In this document: positions 33,971 to 39,712 of the stretch, one piece after another | How positions within the stretch are numbered: position 1 is the first letter of the stretch | How the letters are laid out: each line of letters opens with the position of its first letter | Assembly (NCBI GenBank): GCA_003165795.1 | Contig: PMWW01000180.1 | Coordinates: 5,966 to 45,677 of the forward strand | Reading direction: 5' to 3' | Source of the DNA: Acidobacteriaceae bacterium | Lineage (GTDB): Bacteria; Acidobacteriota; Terriglobia; Terriglobales; Acidobacteriaceae | Length of the DNA stretch: 39,712 bases | The notes under the pieces: generated by a model | Databases searched by the model: none | What the model saw: only the letters and a program-made list of their open reading frames with translations | Told to the model about the DNA's origin: nothing | Made by a program: the position numbers and the translations under genes

Positions 33971-35806
33971 ATGCGTCGACTGAACCGGCTGCTCCGTTAC
34001 GTCCGGCCTTATTGGTTTTACCTGCTGGCGTCCGTGATTTCCATGGCGCTGGTGGGGCTCTTCGACGCCTTCCGGCTGCTGCTGATCGGGCCCATCTTCG
34101 ATCGCGTGTTGAATCCGGCGGCGCAAGGCAATAACCTGCCGCTGATTCGTGTCCCGCTCAGTCACCGCACTATCGAATTGGGATGGTTTGTTCCCGAACA
34201 CTTCCACAACGTGTGGACCATCGTGGCCTTCGCACTGGTCGCATCGACAGTGCTAAAGGGCATCTTCGATTACGTCGGGACCTACCTGGTGAATTATGCC
34301 GGCTTCGGCATGATCACCGACCTGCGCAACGAGCTTTATACCGCGACTCTGCGGCGCTCGGTTGCCTTCTTCCAGAAACACTCTACCGGCACGCTGCTCT
34401 CGGCCATTATCAATGATGTCGAGCGGGTGCAGTTTGCCATGTCGAGTGTGCTGGCCGAGTTCCTGCAGCAGTTTTTTACTTTCATCTTCACCGGGCTGGT
34501 CGTGATCGGGCTGGGCGGGCGCCTGACCTGGGTGTTGGTGATCTTCGTACCGTTCGTGGTGATGGCGGCGAGGCGCGTCGGACAGCGCGTTCGCACTACC
34601 ACTCGCCGGGGGCAGGACAAGCTGGCCGAGATCCAGAACATTCTGCACGAAACCATCACCGGCGTTCGCATCGTGAAAGCTTTCTGTATGGAAGCGTGGG
34701 AGACGCTGCGCTTTCGCGAGGCCGCGCGGCGATTGTTCAAAGCCAACCTGCGCTCGGCAGCGGCATTTGCTGTCAGCTCGCCCATGATGGACATTTTCGG
34801 CGCAGTTGCAGTGGCCATGCTGATCCTGCTGGGCCGCGAATACATTAAGCGCGGCTTCTTCACCGAAGGCGTTTTCTTCGCGTTCGTTGTTGCCGTGTTC
34901 AAGCTTTACGAACCGGTGCGCAAGTTTGGACAGTTCAACAACAACTTCCAGCAGGCGCTGGGCGCCTCCGAGCAGATCTTCGATTTTCTCGATGCGCGGG
35001 ACGATGTTCGCGAAAAACCCGGCGCTGCCAAGTTGCCGCCGTTTCATCAAGGGGTGCGGTTCGAGCATGTCGACTTCGGCTATGCCCAGGCCGATGACGA
35101 GCGTGAGGTACTGCACGACATCAATCTAGAAGTCAGCCCCGGCGAAGTGGTGGCAATCGTCGGTTCCAGCGGCTCGGGCAAGACCACTCTGGTCCACCTG
35201 CTGCCGCGATTCTTCGACGTCACGCGCGGCCAGCTATTGATTGACAACCATGACGTGCGCGACCTCACCGTCGCTTCGTTGCGCTCGCAGATCGCCATCG
35301 TCACCCAGGACACCATTCTGTTTAACGACACCGTGCGCAACAACATCGCTTACGGTCATCCCGAGGTCCCCCATCACAAGGTGGAAGAGGCAGCGCACAC
35401 AGCCCTGGCGCACGACTTCATCATGGCGCTGCCCGAGGGGTACGATTCCATCGTCGGCGAGAGGGGTTTGCGGCTCAGCGGCGGGGAGCGGCAACGGCTC
35501 TCGATTGCCCGCGCCATTCTGAAGAATGCGCCCATTCTCATCCTTGATGAAGCGACCTCGGCGCTTGACACGGAGAGCGAGTCGCTGGTGCAGGCGGCCC
35601 TGCAGAACCTGATGACGGGACGGACGGTGTTCGTCATTGCCCATCGGCTGTCCACGGTGCGGCGCGCCGACCGCATCCTGGTCCTAGAAAACGGGATGAT
35701 TATCGACGAGGGTTCGCACGAAGGTCTGATCGGCCATACTGGCACTTACCGCCGGCTGTATGATTTGCAGTTCGAAGATGTCGAGACCGCTTCCGGAACT
35801 GAGTAA
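33971..35806 (+). CDS. msbA: MsbA-type ABC exporter (lipid flippase family)
   Basis: A 611-residue half-transporter from ATG 33971 (a TTG at 33950 is in frame). The N-terminal membrane domain has about six helices (YWFYLLASVISMALVGLF, FFTFIFTGLVVIGLGGRL and others). The nucleotide-binding domain has Walker A GSSGSGKTT, signature LSGGERQRLS, Walker B ILILDEATSALD and the switch His in AHRLSTV, all intact. As MsbA it would flip lipid A-core across the inner membrane, but other lipid or peptide substrates are possible. It lies 6 bp before yicC. Confidence 0.92.
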   Translation: MRRLNRLLRYVRPYWFYLLASVISMALVGLFDAFRLLLIGPIFDRVLNPAAQGNNLPLIRVPLSHRTIELGWFVPEHFHNVWTIVAFALVASTVLKGIFDYVGTYLVNYAGFGMITDLRNELYTATLRRSVAFFQKHSTGTLLSAIINDVERVQFAMSSVLAEFLQQFFTFIFTGLVVIGLGGRLTWVLVIFVPFVVMAARRVGQRVRTTTRRGQDKLAEIQNILHETITGVRIVKAFCMEAWETLRFREAARRLFKANLRSAAAFAVSSPMMDIFGAVAVAMLILLGREYIKRGFFTEGVFFAFVVAVFKLYEPVRKFGQFNNNFQQALGASEQIFDFLDARDDVREKPGAAKLPPFHQGVRFEHVDFGYAQADDEREVLHDINLEVSPGEVVAIVGSSGSGKTTLVHLLPRFFDVTRGQLLIDNHDVRDLTVASLRSQIAIVTQDTILFNDTVRNNIAYGHPEVPHHKVEEAAHTALAHDFIMALPEGYDSIVGERGLRLSGGERQRLSIARAILKNAPILILDEATSALDTESESLVQAALQNLMTGRTVFVIAHRLSTVRRADRILVLENGMIIDEGSHEGLIGHTGTYRRLYDLQFEDVETASGTE

Positions 35807-35812
35807 CGACGC

Positions 35813-36703
35813 ATGAACATTCGCTCCATGACCGGGTACGCACAAGTTAAGACTAACGTCGATGACGAGCTCACCTTGACGCTGAGCTTAAAGTCGGTGA
35901 ACCATCGGTTTCTGGACCTGCATCTGCGGCTGCCGGTGGAGCTCGATCCGGTGGAGATGAAAGTTCGGCGCGTGCTGAAGGAGCGCCTGCACCGCGGACA
36001 TATCGAGGTCACGTTAGGCCTGGAGCGCAGCGGCGGGACAGCGTTTTCGGTGAACCGCGAGCTCGTGGGCGGTTACCTGCGGACCTTCCGCGAAGTGGCC
36101 GAGGAGTTCGGGGTGAGTGCCGAGCCTGACCTGAATGCGGTACTCAAGCTGCCCGGTGCCTTGAACGCCGCCGAAAACGGCGATGCCATGGCCGCTCTGG
36201 AAAAGCAGGTCACTACGGCCTTGGAAGAGTGCATCGAGCGGTTGAATTCCATGCGCGACGAAGAGGGTTGCGGCGCAGTTTTCGAGTTGCGTGACCGCAT
36301 GACGCACCTTTCGTCGGCCACGCACGAGGTGGAGCAACTTCGCGGCCGAGTGTTGAAGGCTTACCACGAGAAGCTGTATGGCCGTATGCAGGAGCTGTTG
36401 GGCTCGCATGTCGATCACGACCGCATTCTGCAGGAGGCCGCCATGCTGGCCGAGCGCAGCGACATTCAGGAAGAAGTGGTGCGAATGAAAAATCACATCC
36501 AACATTTTATTTCGCTGCTCGACGGCGGCGGCGAAGTCGGCAAGAAGCTCGATTTCCTGCTCCAGGAAATGAACCGCGAAGCCAATACCCTGATGTCCAA
36601 GACCACCGGAGTAGCCGGCGAAGCGCTGCGCATTACCTCGCTGGGCCTGTCGATGAAGTCGGAGATCGAAAAGGCGCGCGAGCAGGTACAGAACCTGGAA
36701 TGA
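35813..36703 (+). CDS. yicC: YicC family endoribonuclease-like protein
   Basis: A 296-residue YicC/YloC protein. It starts with the conserved IRSMTGYAQ and has KSVNHRFLDLHLRLP and the C-terminal DUF1732-like part (RSDIQEEVVRMKNHIQHF, GKKLDFLLQEMNREANTLMSK). E. coli YicC has been linked to RNA turnover. The gene lies between msbA and gmk and overlaps gmk by 4 bp (ATGA), a neighbourhood conserved in many phyla. Confidence 0.95.
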   Translation: MNIRSMTGYAQVKTNVDDELTLTLSLKSVNHRFLDLHLRLPVELDPVEMKVRRVLKERLHRGHIEVTLGLERSGGTAFSVNRELVGGYLRTFREVAEEFGVSAEPDLNAVLKLPGALNAAENGDAMAALEKQVTTALEECIERLNSMRDEEGCGAVFELRDRMTHLSSATHEVEQLRGRVLKAYHEKLYGRMQELLGSHVDHDRILQEAAMLAERSDIQEEVVRMKNHIQHFISLLDGGGEVGKKLDFLLQEMNREANTLMSKTTGVAGEALRITSLGLSMKSEIEKAREQVQNLE

Positions 36704-37449
36704 GCGGAACCATCTTCATCATTTCGGCGCCGTCGGGTTCGGGGAAGTCCACCCTCACCAACGAACTGCGCCGTATCGTCTCTAACCTGGAATTTTCCAT
36801 CAGCTACACTACGCGTCCGCCGCGCGGCAGCGAGCAGTCGGGACGGGAATATTTCTTCATCAGCCGCGAAGAGTTCGAGCGCATGGTCTGCGAAAATGAG
36901 TTTCTGGAGCACGCCGAGGTCTTCGGCAACTACTACGGAACGGCGAAGTGTTGCTTGCGCGAAGCGAGCGCGCGCGGCCACGATCTACTGCTCGATATTG
37001 ACGTGCAGGGTGCGTCCCAGGTGAAGCACCAGGCGCCCGAGGCGGTCAGCATCTTCGTTCTGCCGCCCTCGCGGGAAGAGTTGGAACGCCGCCTGCGCCG
37101 CCGCGCCGAGGCTGACGACGATCTGCAGCGTAAACTGCTGGGAGATGGCGCGCGGCTTTTCAATACCGAAGCCATCATCCAGCGGCGTTTGCAGACCGCA
37201 TCGCACGAGATTGAGAATTTCCGCCAGTACGACTATATTTTGGTGAACGATCGGCTGGAGGAGTCTATCGACACCCTGAAGTCGGTCGTCGAAGCCGAGC
37301 GCCTGAAGCGGTCTTGCGCGGCTTTGAGTGCAAAGGATCAATCGGTGCTGGCAGCCGCCGAGCGGGCCTTGCGCGCGCCCATGATGCGGCAGGTAGAAAC
37401 CATTCTGGCAACGTTCGATGTTTCCCATTTTCCCGCCGTTACGGAGTGA
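36700..37449 (+). CDS. gmk: Guanylate kinase with C-terminal extension
   Basis: This enzyme phosphorylates GMP to GDP. The P-loop APSGSGKST starts near residue 9. SYTTRPPRGSEQSGREYFFIS binds GMP, and EHAEVFGNYYGT and LLDIDVQGA follow. The 249 residues exceed the usual 200-210. After the normal core end (YDYILVNDRLEESIDTLKSVVEAE) a tail of about 45 Ala-rich residues continues to HFPAVTE. The tail is in frame and looks genuine. The gene overlaps yicC by 4 bp and lies 3 bp before rpoZ. Confidence 0.96.
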   Translation: MSGTIFIISAPSGSGKSTLTNELRRIVSNLEFSISYTTRPPRGSEQSGREYFFISREEFERMVCENEFLEHAEVFGNYYGTAKCCLREASARGHDLLLDIDVQGASQVKHQAPEAVSIFVLPPSREELERRLRRRAEADDDLQRKLLGDGARLFNTEAIIQRRLQTASHEIENFRQYDYILVNDRLEESIDTLKSVVEAERLKRSCAALSAKDQSVLAAAERALRAPMMRQVETILATFDVSHFPAVTE

Positions 37450-37452
37450 ACG

Positions 37453-37698
37453 ATGAAACTGGTTGAAGGGTTCGACAGCAATTATCGCTATGTCCTGGTG
37501 GCCGCGCGCCGCGCCCGCCAGATCCAGAACGGCGCCCGCCCGGTATTAGAGCCGCACTCGCGCAAACCCTGCCGCATCGCGGAAGAAGAGATCCAGGCCG
37601 GGCGAGTGAAATGGGAGATCCCTCCGGCCGCAGCAGTTTCCCTGGAGGCGGCTGCCGAAACGCCCGCGCCATTAGTGGGCGGCGACGCCGACGACTAG
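37453..37698 (+). CDS. rpoZ: RNA polymerase omega subunit
   Basis: An 81-residue omega subunit with SNYRYVLVAARRARQIQNGARP (the conserved helix that clamps the beta' subunit), KPCRIAEEEI and an Ala/Pro/Asp-rich tail. It directly follows gmk, the classic gmk-rpoZ order, and ends at a repeat element before coaBC. Confidence 0.93.
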   Translation: MKLVEGFDSNYRYVLVAARRARQIQNGARPVLEPHSRKPCRIAEEEIQAGRVKWEIPPAAAVSLEAAAETPAPLVGGDADD

Positions 37699-37735
37699 AA
37701 GAAATCAGCAGCAGGCCAGATAACGGAGTTCGGGT

Positions 37736-37835
37736 AGTGCAGCACTTCAGCGCTGCGTCTAAGGCCCTTATTCTGGTTGTTCCAAGGCGGCTTTAGGCGC
37801 CGAGGGACCTGGTGTTCGGCCTTTTTCAGCAGCCT
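37736..37835. repeat. Two-hairpin repeat element between rpoZ and coaBC
   Basis: GCAGC...GCTGC with a CTTCAG centre (37739-37756), a spacer close to that at 5211-5235, and GGCG...CGCC with a CTTTAG centre (about 37786-37802). CTTTTTCAGCAGCC follows, matching the terminus at 5277. The left terminus is degenerate. It lies within the core operon region, so msbA-yicC-gmk-rpoZ transcripts may end here. Confidence 0.55.
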
Positions 37836-37917
37836 GTTCAGCCCGAGTTTCATCGCAGAGTCATCTGAGTCGCGAATCACCTGGACGCTGCGCCACATCT
37901 GGTCATAAGAGACTCGC

Positions 37918-39168
37918 ATGAAAATCGTACTGGGCGTCAGCGGTGGCATCGCCGCTTACAAAGCCGCCGAAATCGTTCGCCACTTCCAGGAGCGCGGAGT
38001 GCAGGTGCAGGTCATTATGACCGCCGCCGCACAGGAGTTTGTCCGCCCGCTCACCTTCGCCGCGCTTTCCGGCGAGAAAGTCATTACGGGTATGTTCGGC
38101 TCGGCAGCTGAACAGCCCAATCTCGATTCGGCCGTCGAACATATATCAGTTGCGCTATCGATGGACTGTCTTTTGGTTGCGCCCGCCACGGCCGACACCA
38201 TCGCAAAATTCGCGCAGGGCATCGCCAACGATTTCCTCAGCACGCTGTATCTTGCCGCCACCGCCCCGGTCGTGGTCGCCCCCGCCATGAACGTAAACAT
38301 GTGGCAGCATCCCGCCACCCAGGCGAACCTGGAGATTCTGCGCGGTCGCGGCGTGCGCATCGTTGAGCCGGGCAGGGGCTATCTCGCGTGTGGGATGGTC
38401 GGCGCGGGACGGCTTGCCGAGCCGGAGCAGATTGTTGCCGCCACGCTCGAGCGCCTTGGGGTCACCCAGGATCTCGCTGGCGAGACCGTACTCATTACCG
38501 CCGGTCCTACCCATGAGCCCATCGATCCCGTGCGCTATCTCGGCAACCGCTCCAGCGGCAAAATGGGATATGCGCTGGCCGAAGCGGCACTGCGTCGTGG
38601 CGCGAAAGTTATTCTGGTAAGCGGACCGACAGCCTTGCAGCCGCCCAGCGCTGCCGAAATTATCTTCGTCGAAACAACGCAGCAGATGCGTACCGCCGTG
38701 CTCGACCGTTGGGAGCGAGCCAGTTTCATCATCATGTCGGCCGCCGTAGGCGACTACCACGTGAAGACGGTTTCCCCGGGAAAAATCAAGCGCAGAGGCG
38801 CGTTGGAGTTGCAACTGGAGCCTAACCCTGACATCCTCGCCGACCTAGGAAGCCTGCGCCACGCCACGGGTAAGCCGTCGCCCATTTTGATTGGCTTCGC
38901 CGCCGAAACCGAAAACCTGCTGGAGAACGCCCACGCCAAGCTCGCGACCAAGCGAGTCGACGCCATCGTGCTGAACGACGTGGCGCGCGCCGGCATCGGC
39001 TTCAACTCCGATCGCAACGAAGTGAGCATCCTCACCGCGAGCGATGTGATCCACGTGCCCGAAGCCAGCAAACAAGAGGTGGCGCAGAAAATCCTAGAAG
39101 CCGCGCTACGGCTCCGACAAGAACACTCCGCAACTGTGCTGGCGCCATCTAGCAAAGTGGACCTATAG
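37918..39168 (+). CDS. coaBC: Bifunctional phosphopantothenoylcysteine decarboxylase/synthetase
   Basis: This enzyme makes 4'-phosphopantetheine from phosphopantothenate and cysteine in CoA synthesis. It has 416 residues. The N-terminal flavin-dependent CoaC domain has LGVSGGIAAYKAAE, VAPATADTIAKFAQGIANDFL and the PAMNVNMW catalytic segment. GYLACGMVGAGRLAEPE provides the active-site Cys. The CoaB domain starts near residue 190 with ITAGPTHEPIDPVRYLGNRSSGKMGYALAE and ends with ILIGFAAETENL. Both halves are complete. Confidence 0.97.
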   Translation: MKIVLGVSGGIAAYKAAEIVRHFQERGVQVQVIMTAAAQEFVRPLTFAALSGEKVITGMFGSAAEQPNLDSAVEHISVALSMDCLLVAPATADTIAKFAQGIANDFLSTLYLAATAPVVVAPAMNVNMWQHPATQANLEILRGRGVRIVEPGRGYLACGMVGAGRLAEPEQIVAATLERLGVTQDLAGETVLITAGPTHEPIDPVRYLGNRSSGKMGYALAEAALRRGAKVILVSGPTALQPPSAAEIIFVETTQQMRTAVLDRWERASFIIMSAAVGDYHVKTVSPGKIKRRGALELQLEPNPDILADLGSLRHATGKPSPILIGFAAETENLLENAHAKLATKRVDAIVLNDVARAGIGFNSDRNEVSILTASDVIHVPEASKQEVAQKILEAALRLRQEHSATVLAPSSKVDL

Positions 39169-39189
39169 GCTCATCCCTGCGGTTTCAAG

Positions 39190-39285
39190 GGACGCACCTT
39201 TAGCTGCTCCGCTAACACTTTCTTATTTGTTGTCACGAGCGGGCTTTGAGCCCGCGAAGGACCTGCTTTCCTTCCCTTTTCGGTG
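39190..39285. repeat. Degenerate repeat hairpin between coaBC and the glycosylase gene
   Basis: GCGGGC-TTTGA-GCCCGC (39239-39255) is preceded by a spacer (CTTATTTGTTGTCAC) like those of the 5156 and 37736 elements. The first hairpin is decayed to TAGCTGCTCCGCTA. It may serve as the coaBC transcript end. Confidence 0.4.
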
Positions 39286-39317
39286 TGATAAGGGGTAACG
39301 TAAAATCGCACCTATAG

Positions 39318-39712
39318 ATGACTCTCGATCCCAACACCAAGTCCGCACTCCGCGAACGCCTGCAGTTCTACCGCGAACTGGGCATCGGCCCGCTCTATCG
39401 CCAAGACGTAACTGGAAGTCCAATCGCTTCGGCCTCTGAACGATCTATGGAGATCGAAACTCCACTCGACGCGGTCGTGAAGGGTTCCATCTCCGCCTCA
39501 ACTCTCGATCGCGACGCTCAACTGCGCGTCATACTCCACGACATCGGCCCCAACTGTCAGCGTTGCAAGCTGGCGAAATTGGGACGCAAGCAGATCGTCT
39601 TCGGAACCGGCGATCCTCACGCCGAGCTGATGTTCATCGGCGAAGGGCCGGGCGCGGACGAAGACGCGCAAGGCTTGCCCTTTGTGGGGCGCGCCGGACA
39701 ACTGCTCAACAA
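39318..39712 (+). CDS. Family-4 uracil-DNA glycosylase, N-terminal part
   Basis: The gene runs off the window end after 131 codons. The N-terminal 75 residues are variable. [11 protein letters not shown] supplies the first two cysteines of the [4Fe-4S] cluster. [23 protein letters not shown] then [14 protein letters not shown] form the uracil-recognition and catalytic motif of family-4 UDGs. It repairs deaminated cytosine. The ATG at 39318 gives the expected start; no strong ribosome-binding site precedes it. Confidence 0.93.
   Translation, partial: MTLDPNTKSALRERLQFYRELGIGPLYRQDVTGSPIASASERSMEIETPLDAVVKGSISASTLDRDAQLRVILHDIGPNCQRCKLAKLGRKQIVFGTGDPHAELMFIGEGPGADEDAQGLPFVGRAGQLLN

Noticed and set aside
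34253-35116. 287-codon minus-strand frame
   Set aside because: Antisense to msbA; His/Gln/Glu-rich shadow composition.

Overview
The window looks like a chromosomal segment of an Acidobacteriota member, probably close to the Terriglobia. This is an inference. It rests on the core block tpiA ... msbA-yicC-gmk-rpoZ-coaBC-udg at the right end, on the many M56/BlaI, TPR-kinase and HEAT proteins, on a small DUF2934-type protein, and on dispersed two-hairpin repeats with GGCTTTAGCC-like loops between genes. No rRNA, tRNA or CRISPR array was seen.

Layout. (1) 1-5290: a LemA-family membrane protein, then a transmembrane Ser/Thr kinase with a C-terminal TPR array. The kinase gene overlaps a gene for a small exported Cys-rich protein. 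Two-hairpin repeat elements, some adjacent or nested, separate these genes. (2) 5290-12290: a HEAT-repeat protein, an M56 protease/BlaI repressor pair, a large secreted protein with a clear terminator, a small CxxC protein, a NikR nickel regulator and a protein of unknown function. (3) 12389-14497: a modular glycosyltransferase. (4) 15114-20465: an outer-membrane factor, an HlyD-type adaptor, a 72-aa membrane/coiled-coil protein and a DUF3302 protein. A sulfatase and a small protein follow. (5) 20846-22745: a decayed region with a DUF2934 gene, a truncated and frameshifted HAD phosphatase, and fragments of IS66, IS91 and a tyrosine recombinase. (6) 22977-29501, minus strand: the six-gene operon hdrC-hdrB-hdrA-mvhD-mvhG-mvhA. 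It encodes a complete heterodisulfide-reductase / group-3c [NiFe]-hydrogenase complex of the type used for flavin-based electron bifurcation in methanogens. (7) 29779-32162: small ORFs, a truncated universal-stress gene, a His-rich small protein and remnants of two further IS types. (8) 32198-39712, plus strand: an SDR oxidoreductase, TpiA, an MsbA-type ABC exporter, YicC, Gmk, RpoZ, CoaBC and the start of a family-4 uracil-DNA glycosylase.

The main biological point is the intact HdrABC-MvhADG operon in what appears to be a non-methanogen. All expected cofactor ligands are visible. It would couple H2 oxidation to reduction of ferredoxin and of a disulfide-type or other acceptor that cannot be named from the sequence. 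A NikR regulator with complete nickel ligands lies about 18 kb from the operon start. A 20-bp perfect palindrome sits upstream of hdrC. A second point is a transport-like cluster that has an adaptor and an outer-membrane channel but no recognisable pump.
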